Source: Chara braunii (Eukaryota; Streptophyta; Charophyceae; Charales; Characeae). Taken from it: 29,876 bases of DNA. Of this stretch, positions 19,683 through 29,109 are shown piece after piece (the stretch's first letter is position 1; every line of letters starts with the position of its first letter). A program made the position numbers and the translations under genes. The notes beneath the pieces were generated by a model that worked only from the letters and a program-made list of their open reading frames with translations, searched no databases and was not told the origin of the DNA. The stretch lies in NCBI GenBank assembly GCA_003427395.1, contig BFEA01000347.1, positions 1,095,877 to 1,125,752 on the forward strand, given 5' to 3'.

Positions 19683-19990
19683 ATCTGGCGCTTTCCTTTC
19701 CGCAGCAACTTCTCATAGTGGGCGACAACCTGCGGTGCGGTCTGCATCAGTTCCTCCCTTGTGAACCATCTACCCTCCTTTGGATCAGTGTGATATCTGA
19801 ACCGAACGCGGTACTGCATCTTTGGTTTCGGAGGACGACCCCTACATGCTGGTCTTGGAACTGGCATTTCCCTGTGGTCCACAATTTCATCGATGTCGAC
19901 CTCTCCATCCATGGTTGGGGGCAGCATTGAGCGTCATGAGGGAAACTGACAGTTTCCTTGAAAGGTGCAAGCTTGCATAATTCTTTGAAA
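19676..19990 (-). pseudogene. Chromovirus pol C-terminal end with chromodomain
   Basis: An open frame from 19,927 to 19,676 (83 codons) reads MLPPTMDGEVDIDEIVDHRE, then a CRGRPPKPKMQYRVRFRYH phrase, a GRWFTREEL phrase and a Lys/Arg-rich end. This is the C-terminal chromodomain-like module of Ty3 chromovirus integrase, which directs integration by contacting chromatin. The upstream phrase QFPS then stop then RSMLPP shows that the original frame extended further. It is joined within ~100 bp to the gag zinc knuckle, so the joint reflects a large deletion. The paralogue at 3.6-3.9 kb has the same motif order. The start given as Met is only the first Met in the surviving frame. Confidence 0.85.
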
Positions 19991-20009
19991 GCGAGGCCTC
20001 ACAAATCCT

Positions 20010-21823
20010 AGTCTGATCTCCATTGCTCATGGCCATATTGGCCACAACGGATACAAGCCTGCCAGGTGTACCGGTCTCTCCGCACGTTCTCTGTGAGACC
20101 CGCTTTCTCCCATGGAGCATTGGGGTCTACTTGACTCCTAGACCGGGAACCTCCACGACGTCTACCAGTCGCCTTACCCTTCTATACTGAGGCAGCGACT
20201 ACTCCACCCCTTGAAGCCCGCCTGGAAGTCATCATCCAACTCGATGGTAGAACCATCGTTGTCGACGAACATAACGCAGCCTTTCGCCTTCCAGTTGGGA
20301 GGCAGTGACTTTTTCCTACCATCCGTTGTGGGTGTTTGTCCATGCCCTATCTTTGCCTCCAAGTCTAAAACCTTCTTGCTGAACGAGGGGAAGTTGTGCA
20401 TGTTGATGTTGGCCTCACCTGCCAACTGATTCCTGAGAGGTATAGGAAAACATCTCAGGTAGGAGGCGAGTAAAACCTGGGGGTCATAGCGCACGCAAGG
20501 GATACAGATCAGACGCTCTACTGCGTTTGTAGCCTCTCTTACTGACTTGGAACTGTTTATGGTTCAAAGTCCGGATCGCATCAGTGGCTTTTTGAGCCTC
20601 CCGAGGACCATGCCACCTATCTTCCACCAGCTTAAGGAAGTCATCCCGTTTTTGGTTGACCACCCAAGCGCGAAAGTCATGACCGTATCTCTGTAGTTGT
20701 ACTAAACCACTCAACCATCTTGCTGCACTCCCCTCTAAATAGGATGCAGCCACAAACACTTCCTCGCGCGACAAGGTCAGTTTACACTTGACATACACCG
20801 GCACTGACCTCAACCATGTGTCAAGGTCTTCGCCCCTCTTGTCCTTGAAAATGGATTGGGAGAGGCGATGGCCGTCTTTGGAACCCACTAGGCTTGACCC
20901 GATACCTGTCCCACTCCAGACTGTGAACCTTGGGGAACAGGCTGCTGCACTAGCTGCTGCTGGGGTTGTATACCATGCCGCTGTGCGCGCTGCGAGACAG
21001 TAGGTTGCCCAGTCACAGCAACCTGCGACAGAGGTTGGGTGTACACTGACTATATTGGAACCTGTACACTAGGACCTGCTGAGAACCCTCCTGTCAATGG
21101 CATACTAAAGGGAAACAGACGATACCGATGCTAGAGAAACATATGGGGATACTCCAGTCATAAGTGGGACGAAAGGAGGAGGATGTACAATGGGCCAGGC
21201 ACAGGGCCCGAACGACGACGGTGCTGCCTGCGCTCGTCCGACCAGTACGGCCAGACTCTGCTGAATGTCCTGAAGGAGAGTCATCTGGTGGTCCTGCATT
21301 TCTGCTACATCTAGCAAGACGGACTGTAGGGTCCTCACATCATCATCCATGTTCGTCAGGTCCATCTCCTCCAACTCACTAGTCCGCTTGCCTCCACTGC
21401 ATCCTGGCTCTCCTTCTAATCATTTTCTCTTTTTCTGCCTTAATTTCTCCTAACGCCTGCTGTAGCTGTGCCTCGCAAATCGTTGCTTGTTGTATGGCGA
21501 CCTCCTCGAGGGTCAACACAATTGGCTGGCTTGCCAAGACGCCATGGACTGACTCAGGGTATGTGCGACCGTTGACCCTACAAAACTTGACACTAGCCTG
21601 AGAGCTCTGCTACGCAACAGATGCCATGGCTGCTGAAGTAGCGGCCTCACTTGTGAATGCCCTGCTTGCCTCTGCGGCCCTAGCTCTACGCTTCTGTTGC
21701 TACCTCTCTCTGCTGGCGGAACAAGGGTCTGTCGCCCTCTGGTCCTGATGACAAGTGGGCTATCGGGTGTCTTGTCGATCGCAAGATCCTGTTGTCCGGT
21801 TGTGGGACCTCCCTATCACTCAT
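20010..21823 (-). pseudogene. Ty3 gag (retrotransposon capsid polyprotein), frameshifted
   Basis: The frame opens at an ATG at 21,823 (MSDREVPQ). A long Gln/Glu/Ala-rich coiled-coil-like segment follows (LEEVAIQQATICEAQLQQAL at about 21,510-21,450; LQSVLLDVAEMQDHQMTLLQ at about 21,330-21,270). A Pro/Gln-rich linker leads to the capsid core (20,888-20,484: FVAASYLEGSAARWL, LVEDRW). A second frame gives LLASYLRCFPIPLRNQLAGE and DLEAKIGHGQTP (20,470-20,340). A CIRCGQYGHEQW zinc knuckle at 20,055-20,020 has the first Cys pair and His but no final Cys. Gag forms the virus-like particle and packages RNA. Stops and frame changes near 21,600, 21,390 and 20,490 disable this copy. Confidence 0.8.
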
Positions 21824-23112
21824 AGGCTACAACACCATACACAATTTGCACTAGGACACTCTTGATGCCTACCGCAGGATGATGTATAGACCAATTTCAA
21901 ATAAATAAAATTAATAATCGGTGTCTATGTCAAAGACTACACATTTGGGTCCAACAGGTAAGCTCAAATTCCTACAAACAAAACTATTTTAATTTGACTA
22001 GTCCGCAATCAGAAAGCACAATGAACAGAAAACAAACTATGGTGTCTGTCAGATGTTAATGGCTGTACATCTAACTAATCAAGATAAAAACAGAATCATT
22101 TGTTGGGTTTGTTTGCAGAGTGGAATCTTTCCCAAACTTAACACCTGGAATCTACCTCTCCCTCAATTCTTCCTGAATGTCTCTTGTCGGCATCGTCCCT
22201 GAGCAATCCGGACAACGTGCGTGTCTAAAGGTGTGCACACAGCCCACCCTTGCGCCCCGAGTCCCACTGAGCTGGCCAGCCCTGCACAATTTTTATTCTC
22301 ACTTGCAGCGAGCCTTACAACGACCAATTGGCTGATCAGGAGGCGTTTTTATGGACGGCCCCCGAAGTCCTCAGGAATTATTTAACGTCGCAAACACGAC
22401 GACGATCACAGCCAATGGAAGGTCCCCGCCGGTACTTATTTATAGACGTCCGGTACTCGTCTTTCCCATAGGGCTGGCCTGCCCCTACTCGTCTTTCCCA
22501 TAGGGCTGGCTTGCCCCTCAGAACCCCTCTATATCGCAGCGAGCAGACAAAGGACAAAGCAACAAAGCATGCGTGCTCTACTCCCTGTGGGTTGGCATGG
22601 TGACCGTGACCCAGCGCTTCGTCCAGGGCCCTTCAAATAGCTCCGCCCTCTCCTTCTAGATGCTCCACGTGAACACCGACGACTCTCAAGGTCGAGTGCA
22701 CACGACACCTCACATGAGAGGACTCTCAAGACAAAACACAAATCCTCACGGTAAGAAGTTTCGAAGAGGGTAGATGAGGTTAGGTGCAACGTACCTCAAA
22801 ATAGCTGCCCCCAACCACATATATTCTCACCAGATGACCCAATGTCGATTGTGATGACCAATCGCTGCTTCGGCACAACCAGCATTACACCGCCGTTCCA
22901 TCTCAACATCAATCGCACATCAGACAGTTCTCATCACACTACGAACACCCAATATTCACCACATAGCCTTCCTGGCGATCCCCTCTCCTCCTGGGTCGCC
23001 TGCTTGCCTTCGCCCTCCTCACTACACACTCCCTACGGTCGCTCGCCCAGCAGACCGCATGCATGTACCGCATAGGCAGAAGACAAGCGCCACATGAGCG
23101 CAACATACCACA
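21824..23112 (-). other. Untranslated leader of the LTR element
   Basis: About 1.3 kb between the primer binding site and gag has no long frame. It holds a 32-bp tandem duplication at 22,454-22,517 and a TATAAATA on the minus strand at 22,444-22,437. Whether the latter is a promoter is unknown. Confidence 0.6.
22454..22517. repeat. 32-bp tandem duplication in the leader
   Basis: TACTCGTCTTTCCCATAGGG starts at 22,454 and 22,486; the copies differ at one base. Confidence 0.95.
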
Positions 23113-23124
23113 GCTCTGACACCA
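23113..23124 (-). other. Primer binding site, initiator tRNA-Met type
   Basis: On the minus strand TGGTGTCAGAGC lies 3 bases after the 5' LTR end. It differs by one base from TGGTATCAGAGC, the usual plant initiator tRNA-Met site. This fixes the strand and the LTR edge. Confidence 0.85.
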
Positions 23125-23127
23125 AAT

Positions 23128-24048
23128 TGCAAGGAAAATGAGCAATAGCGAACTTCAGAAATCAAACAGCATTATACACATGAGACCAGATAGTCGTGAC
23201 CTCGAACCAATAGCAGAATTCCATCACGAGTTTCACCAAATAAGAGCACAGCAAAAGCTCATAATTGACAATGCTGGAATAGTATCATCATCATCAACGA
23301 AGAACCAATGTCGATATCCTATCTGGCGCTCGGCGCCCAGACTACAAATGGCAGATCCTATCTAGCCTATCTACAATGCCGCTGATGACGTCAACAGCTC
23401 CCCGAAGTACTAGCAGATCTCGGTCAATGCCATTCGCCTCAAGCACCAGGCATGTCTCTCGTATCACTCACAACCTCAATCCCCAACTCACAGATGCCAC
23501 ATGCACCCAAGAACCACCATGCGCCCCATCCAGCACACAGCAGTGCAGCTCGGCTATGGCTGCCTGCTCCTTCCAGCTCACCCGTAAGCGCGTGAGCGCT
23601 GGCCAGCGTTAGCGCAGCATGCAGCTAGTGCCCGAAATCCAATGCGTGGGCAGGCCCTTCCCTATATCGAAATGGCCTGCTGCTGCGTGCGGTAATACGG
23701 TACTGGGCCTTGGCCCAGAAGCTTCCGGTAGGCCCCACGAGGCTGAGCCTCAATCTAAGGAAACAGGCCCGGGGCCTGTGGTGGTTACCAGCGCCCAACT
23801 GTCCTCAGCCTTTGTTCGGTCCATGTTGTGTATCCGGCCCAGGGCCTGCCTCAGTTACATACCATGAAAGGCAGCCTGGGTCTGGGCGCTCTCAACCAAC
23901 TGGCACTGTGCAACTGCCTGGATTTCCCCAGTTGTGTGGTGACCCCAAAAATGGCCTGTAGGCCTCAGTCGAGCCTGTCTTCACTTAGGGCGGCCGACTA
24001 TGCTGAAAATGGGGCCCAGTACGGCGTATCGAGGCCTTGTGCCTCGCA
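23128..24048 (-). repeat. 5' LTR (921 bp)
   Basis: Same TG/CA ends as the 3' LTR, without that copy's tandem duplications. It has its own small insertion (ACCCCAAAAATGGCCTG region at about 23,941-23,957). The many differences indicate that the insertion is not recent. Confidence 0.9.
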
Positions 24049-25480
24049 GTTGGGCCAGTTCCCGTCCATCGTCGTTGCCTGGTCTTGGTACATTCCGTGA
24101 ATTCTTCAAATCCTTGGTTATTTCCTTCAACTCCAAAAAACAAAAACATACATCCCCTTCTTCGTCCTTTGGCCAATCCATCTCTGCACATGTGCACTCT
24201 GGTTCACCCAACTCCATCTTCGCATATCGTCGGTGGTTGGAAACCAGTTCGCCACTGGTCTTGTCCCGTATCCACACCACCCTCATGCGTCTGCAAACGA
24301 ATTCAGCTATTACTTGACTCTCATAAGTTTCACTCTCTTCTTACAACACCTCGTCAATCCGTATAGACTTATTCCCTCCTCGAATCTGACTCTTACTATC
24401 AGTCGTCTTCTAACATTCAACCCGTACATTGCTCTGACTGTCCTGGATATGACACTATTCCCCTCTTTCCCTTCTTTTGAAACTCTCTGACCGCATGGTA
24501 AAGACGGACTTGGCAGACCAATGTAAAACTCTTCTTAGTGTAGTGTCTTACGGTACTGCGGTATGCGGAGAAGGGCAGTCAGCAGTTGGTGACAGTGGTT
24601 GTTCTTTGTCATAACCATATGCGCCACCTCGAAGCTGCTGCCAACTATCTCCCTCAAGCGTTCGTGCCTGAGGAGAGCCTTCCCCCTTTTCCACAGGATC
24701 TCAGTCATGCCATATTGCCGCTTGACCACTGACCAATCCGCGCACCATCGTGTGCCTTGGCATACCTTCACTGTTGTGTTCTTCTCACTCTTTGATAAGA
24801 GCCTACACAACGACTACCCTTCATATCGACTCGATCAGGACAGTAGCTAGACCGTTGTTTGTTCCATCTTGTTTGTTCTTGCCGCATCTCTCCTTCCTGG
24901 TCTGTTCTTCTTGTGCCGTGCTCTCCTTTCTTTGGTGTTCAACACCGGGAATAAATTCCTAATGTAGAAGCCTTCCAACTTTTGCAGTTCGTCCTTCATA
25001 CCACTCACCAAAGGGATGGCCATGTACTCACGCCATCCCTTCTTTTTCATCCATCGGCACAGCTTGTGTTGTCTGCCCTCCTCCTTTGTTTTTCCATTCT
25101 CTTGTGTTCCTCCCTCCTTTCCTCCAACGTATGAGCGGTCTGACTGATGTATGTTGCCCTAAAAAGTGGTGACACCAATGCGTATATGCAGGATTTAGGT
25201 TCAGCCCAGGCGTAGTCATGCTTGCCCCACCCTGTCACGCTCTTCATAAACTTGTCTAGCCATGGTATGCGCCCTTTTTTGCCCTCCTTTGTTTCGCCAT
25301 TCTCTTGTGTTCCTCCCACCTTTCCTCCAACGTACAAGCAGTACGTTGCCCTAAAAAGTGCGCTGGAACGCAGGATTTGGGTTCAGCAAACCAGGCATAG
25401 TCATGATTGTCCCACCCTGTCACGCTCTTCATAAACTTGTCTAGCCATGGTATGCGCCCTTCCTTGGTCAGCTGAACCAC
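24049..25480 (-). pseudogene. Penelope-like N-terminal region: GIY-YIG endonuclease and CxC linker
   Basis: Minus frames show YALVSPLFRATYISQT, the GIY-YIG core with Ser where the second Gly normally stands. Next come LEERREEHKRM with the catalytic Arg (about 25,135-25,100) and, in another frame, KLEGFYIRNLFPVLN with the metal-binding Glu and terminal Asn (about 24,980-24,935). A Lys/Arg-rich segment follows, then an alpha-helical stretch at 24,810-24,535, then ECTC at 24,196-24,188, a CxC motif. The first part of the endonuclease is repeated (25,480-25,256 and 25,337-25,047); the outer copy lacks the YIG strand. Such an enzyme nicks target DNA for RT priming. The frame breaks at the LTR element at 24,049. 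Confidence 0.75.
25080..25470 (-). repeat. ~200-bp tandem duplication of the endonuclease start
   Basis: CATTCTCTTGTGTTCCTCCC starts at 25,095 and 25,298. AGCCATGGTATGCGCCCTT occurs at about 25,257 and 25,441. The offset varies (203 to 184 bp), so the copies differ by a ~19-bp indel. Confidence 0.85.
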
Positions 25481-25570
25481 TGTTGCCCCTCAGACCAAGA
25501 TGATGACGATTAATGCTCATCATCCACTGTTGCCCCTCAGACCAAGATGATGACGATTAATGCTCATCAT
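25477..25570. repeat. 47-bp tandem duplication
   Basis: CCACTGTTGCCCCTCAGACC starts at 25,477 and 25,524. The copies (25,477-25,523 and 25,524-25,570) look identical. Confidence 0.95.
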
Positions 25571-25604
25571 CATTCATCATCTTCAATTAGTTGGTTTAAA
25601 CTTT

Positions 25605-25860
25605 AAGCAACACACCGCATGGTTTACAAACTTCACAGAACAAACCATCTGGTTTACACAACAAACCATGTGGCTTGAACATGGTAACAAAACAAACCAT
25701 CCGGTTTACACTACAAAAAACCATGTGGTTTGATAGCAACCCAATAACACATGATTTTGAAGTACACAGTTCAACCATCAAACCAAACCACATGGCTTTG
25801 ATGACAAACCAAGCCACATGGTCTGAACTTGAAGTTAGCACACCACGTGGCAACGGCAGA
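25605..25860. repeat. Array of eight palindrome-like AAACCANNTGGTTT motifs
   Basis: CCANNTGG-centred motifs with A-rich left and T-rich right arms occur near 25,613, 25,641, 25,663, 25,694, 25,718, 25,784, 25,811 and 25,840. The sequence 25,613-25,657 matches the other flank of the Penelope-like element at 16,957-17,001. Confidence 0.8.
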
Positions 25861-26397
25861 TCACAGCAAATCGTGAGCAAGAAACAAATTAGACGAACAG
25901 CAAAGCAATGCAAGGGAAGCGAAAGGAAGGGATAAGAGAACCAGACAAGTAAAAGAGTATGTGCATCTAAACAGATGGTTGGTCACGTCAGCCGTGTATG
26001 ATATTCTAAACAAAGTTATGGGTTCTAACTACCAACAAAGGCAAGAGAAGGGGGGAAAGAGGGCCACAATGACATTGCCACCTCATCAAGGATGTGAGTT
26101 GATTTGATGAATAGAAGTCAGCTCTCTTACCACCACAGATACAAGATCAAAAGTGAAAGCGCAGCAGAGGACAGCAATGACACTGCATAATTGCGTCCTG
26201 GCCTTCCTCACGTCAAGGGTGCCGAGATAAACAGGATTCTCCGGAGGAGGAGTAGTGCCATATTTCCCCATCACCAGCAGTGACAGAAGCTACAACAACT
26301 CCAAGGGATGGATGACCTTATGCACAATCCAATCCGATCTTGTCCAGCAAATCTGCAAGCCACCACAAGACATTCCCCAAAGGCACACAACAGAGCA
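25861..26397. other. Intergenic, nothing recognised
   Basis: No domain-bearing frame or structured repeat is seen. Confidence 0.4.
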
Positions 26398-26445
26398 AAC
26401 GGTTGGGATCGTTTGGGATCGGTTGGGATCGGTTGGAATCGGTTG
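26398..26445. repeat. 10-11-bp tandem repeat (GGTTGGGATC)n
   Basis: About four imperfect units. The flanking phrase GACATTCCC-(A)-AGGCACAC-ACAGAG also occurs twice, at about 26,370 and 26,458. Confidence 0.85.
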
Positions 26446-26541
26446 CGCAATGACAAAGACATTCCCAACAGGCACACCACAGAGAAAACATTCGGAATTG
26501 GTCGCAATGCCAAAGTCGGCAATGAGACTCTTCCGAGTGCG

Positions 26542-26675
26542 CATATTGCCGGAAGGCACAAATACTACGAATGGTGGGCAAAGGGGGAAAGCCTCTTTTG
26601 CAACATCACATATTGCCGGAAGGCATGAATACTACGAATGGTGGGCAAAGGGGGAAAGCCTCTTTTGCAACATCA
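26542..26675. repeat. 67-bp tandem duplication
   Basis: CATATTGCCGGAAGGCA starts at 26,542 and 26,609. Copies 26,542-26,608 and 26,609-26,675 differ at two or so bases. Confidence 0.95.
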
Positions 26676-27545
26676 CACGGACGCTCCAGGTTCCTTCGCA
26701 GTGGTCGCTGTATGTAGACGCATGATGTCAAAAAGACACTTTCACATGCTGCTACTGTCTTCTCCCATACAATCCAGTTTTCTGGTCCAGTACAGTCAGG
26801 ACGAGGGCACCTTGTTGTGCTCAGGAAGATTGTAGTTTTCGGGGAACATCCCTTGTGAAGTCTGTAATTGTGAATGTTAAGTTAGCTCGATGGAAGAACA
26901 CACACAAAAAAAGGGAGAAGACACAGGTAGCGGCGACGGAAACACATATACCGCACAACCCGTACTTAAATCAGATGCATAGTCTGGGCCAGGCTCTGCT
27001 TCATATTTACCGCAAGCAACCACTCAACCCGTAGACTGTTTTGAGTGGGGTAGCAACCACGAACAGTACTTCGCCCAGCTATCGGCCGTGAAAAAAAAAA
27101 GAGTAGAAACATTTCGAGTTGGATGTATTTCGGCGCTCCTGTAGTGACCTGTACATTTCCTAAAATCGTGGCTTGTTTTTTTTCTTGGGTGTGAAAGCCC
27201 TTTCACAAGTCCCGGTTTCTTTCCTTACAAAGTCGGCGGCTAAGATTAGACACCCGCCCTCACGCCAAAAAAATCCACAGCTCATCCAGCTGTAGTGTAT
27301 GCACTACACTCCTTCCTCCTCTCTCCATTTCGTGTTTCCCTATTGCTGGAGAGAAAACCTAAGGACAAGTCCCTTCTATTTGTTCCCCACCCACCCCACC
27401 CCTTCCATCTCCACACAGCTCCAGTGGTAGCATTGCTGAAATGCGCGTGGAAAAGCACTTGGTCAACCGAGCAACAGGAGGCTCACACCTCCGCAGCCGG
27501 GTCGTAGTGGCTGAACGACATGATTCTCTAAGTCAGCGAGTAATG
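26676..27545. other. Intergenic, nothing recognised
   Basis: It contains an 8-bp-arm hairpin (CCACTCAA/TTGAGTGG) at 27,020-27,048 and short A and T runs. I find no gene. Confidence 0.4.
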
Positions 27546-27553
27546 GCTTAGAC
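27546..27553 (+). repeat. Target site duplication, left (8 bp)
   Basis: GCTTAGAC, matched 7/8 by GCTTGGAC at 28,453-28,460. Confidence 0.6.
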
Positions 27554-28010
27554 CATGGCAACCGCGGACCCGGACCCAGACCCGGACATGTCTCAACTGA
27601 GGCCCAGACATTTGTCTGGACTGGTCCAGACATCCGGTAACCTGGACACACACCGGACAGCAGACAGGACCGGGCCCGGACCGTCCGGACCGGTACACCA
27701 GACACAAAAGATGTCCAGACCGAAGGGGGGGGAAAAAAAAAAGTTCAAAAAAACAACAACAACCATTAGTAGTAAACAGTACTAAACACAGCTTACTGTC
27801 TTTCACTATCTCCAACTTGACAGCTCAATACTGTCACAGACATTCACAAAGGCTCACGCAACACTTGAAACCAGTTCTCAACAGACCAATCAATCCCAAG
27901 TCACTTTAGAAAAGAGAACGAAAATCAGAACTAAACAGAATGTGAACTTCAAAGTTACTTTCTAATTCGTATTCATTTGAAAATTGAAAATTTAAACCGA
28001 TAAGTTATTC

Positions 28011-28085
28011 AGATCTGCGTCGGAAGTACGAGAACAGATCCGAGATCTGGTCAGGACCAGATCTAAGATGGGATCTCAGATCTGA
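28011..28085. repeat. AGATCT-rich inverted repeat patch
   Basis: Several AGATCT/AGATCC copies, including perfect 10-bp arms AGATCTGGTC and GACCAGATCT around a 2-base spacer at 28,043-28,064. It lies inside the DNA transposon. Confidence 0.8.
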
Positions 28086-28089
28086 CAAA

Positions 28090-28092
<3 letters not shown>

Positions 28093-28125
<33 letters not shown>
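28093..28125. repeat. (CT)n microsatellite
   Basis: About 16 CT units within the DNA transposon. Confidence 0.95.
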
Positions 28126-28126
<1 letters not shown>

Positions 28127-28452
28127 GCTTGGAAGTTCTGTGGCGCTTTGCAGCCAGCGCTTCATTTTTGGAATCAGACTCATCCTCATCCGATGAACTA
28201 CCAGTGTAGTACAACAGAAGAAGGGAGCTGTTGGAAGCGTCTGGCAGCGTCTGGTAGGCCCTGAAGCGGTCAAAAAATACCTGGGGCATTTTTTGGGGGC
28301 AGCCTAGAACCCCAAAAACATCCTAGGCCCCCCCCCCAAAAAAAATTCGAATTTTTCAAAACTACCCCAATCCAACCCGACCAGACCCCGGACCCATACC
28401 CAGACAACCGGACCGTCTGGATCCCGGTCCAGACGTCCGGCCGGTTGCCATG

Positions 28453-28460
28453 GCTTGGAC
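28453..28460 (+). repeat. Target site duplication, right (8 bp)
   Basis: GCTTGGAC; see 27,546-27,553. Confidence 0.6.
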
Positions 28461-29100
28461 TCTTGGGAATGGTTCCGGTGTCACTAACCACTTGTGCAAG
28501 GAATCCGCAGGAGCCATCACCGCCGCTCATACTTCTCTTTTTCTTTGACGAGCAGCCGAACAGGCACAGTGCAGCGATGCATCACACATAGTGCATCCGC
28601 ACCAAAAAGACCAAAAGAAAAAAGAATAAATCCACAAGTGAAGGGTGTGCAATGCACAACATTACTTGATATTCAAAATGAGGGCATACTCACAAAAAAT
28701 AGGACTTTAGTTACGTGCATCCATGTCTTGACATCACATATATGTAGAAAAGGGCAAGCGTGAGTAGCATGCCTAATCATGATGATGTTTTTCCTAACCA
28801 CCCATGTCACCATGCCAACCAGCCAGTTAACACAGGAAAGCATCAAGAGTGCGTATCTTATGTACATTTGACTTGACAAAGGAATACGAACCAACTACTG
28901 CCCTCCCCACCCCCCCCCAAAGAAAGGAACCCACTGCCGCCGGGCAGAACCATAATAACCACCAGTACGTACTTCCACCGATGAAATGGGAGCCGACTGC
29001 CGGTCGCCAGAACAAAACTACGTCAAAAGCTGCGCCCACCATTGATAAAATCGATCGGCGGTCGCGTTTTCGTTTCGTGCCTCCAGAATTTGAAGTGTCA
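28461..29100. other. Intergenic, nothing recognised
   Basis: No assignable frame. A CTGCCG-(N5)-CAGAAC phrase occurs twice, near 28,933 and 28,998. Confidence 0.4.
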
Positions 29101-29109
29101 GGCCCGCAG

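Larger units (their letters stand above)
18581..24048 (-). mobile_element. Ty3 chromovirus-derived LTR element lacking most of pol (gag plus chromodomain)
   Basis: Two LTRs (18,581-19,564 and 23,128-24,048) share TG/CA ends. On the minus strand the 5' LTR is followed by a primer binding site, a ~1.3-kb leader, gag (21,823 to ~20,015), an immediate joint to the chromodomain end of pol (19,927-19,676), a polypurine tract and the 3' LTR. No protease, RT, RNase H or integrase core exists between about 20,015 and 19,990, so the element could only move with proteins from a relative. This layout matches non-autonomous TR-GAG-type elements. No 5-bp target duplication is visible (CGCCG on the left, GTTGG on the right). 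Confidence 0.85.
16921..25860 (-). mobile_element. Penelope-like element with N-terminal GIY-YIG endonuclease (Chlamys/Naiad type), interrupted
   Basis: On the minus strand the order is: terminal motif array (25,860-25,605), GIY-YIG endonuclease (25,480-24,850), CxC linker (24,196-24,188), RT (18,550-17,600), trailing non-coding DNA, and a terminal segment next to a (CT)n tract. Published N-terminal-EN Penelope-like elements (Naiad and Chlamys clades) have this permuted order, a CxC linker, pseudo-LTRs and insertion bias for microsatellites. A ~40-bp sequence around CAAACCATNTGGTTT is shared by the flanks at 16,957-17,001 and 25,613-25,657, which is consistent with pseudo-LTR remnants. An LTR element at 18,581-24,048 splits it. 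Outer limits are approximate. Confidence 0.65.
27554..28452. mobile_element. Non-autonomous hAT-like DNA transposon (899 bp)
   Basis: The ends are perfect 11-bp inverted repeats, CATGGCAACCG and CGGTTGCCATG, flanked by a near-identical 8-bp direct repeat. Inside each end is a dense set of direct and inverted CCAGAC/CCGGAC and GTCTGG/GTCCGG hexamers (27,563-27,723 and 28,378-28,440). Subterminal motif clusters of this sort bind hAT transposases. The interior has G- and A-runs next to both arrays, an AGATCT-rich patch, a (CT)n tract and no transposase. hAT is favoured by the 8-bp duplication; the end sequence does not fit the family consensus perfectly. Confidence 0.7.

Noticed and set aside
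22437-22444. TATAAATA on the minus strand as a gag promoter
   Set aside because: A lone TATA-like match in a leader whose transcription would normally start in the LTR; too weak to call.
25605-25860. Possible CRISPR-like array
   Set aside because: Repeats are short, variable in the core and irregularly spaced, there is no cas gene, and the context is eukaryotic.
26255-26725. 156-codon plus-strand frame
   Set aside because: It spans the 10-bp and 67-bp tandem repeats, has no recognisable domain and has competing frames of similar length.
28005-28289. Minus-strand frame with an acidic SSSDEDESDSK stretch inside the DNA transposon
   Set aside because: No transposase motif; it runs into the (CT)n tract and the AGATCT-rich patch. 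Captured coding sequence cannot be excluded, but nothing supports it.
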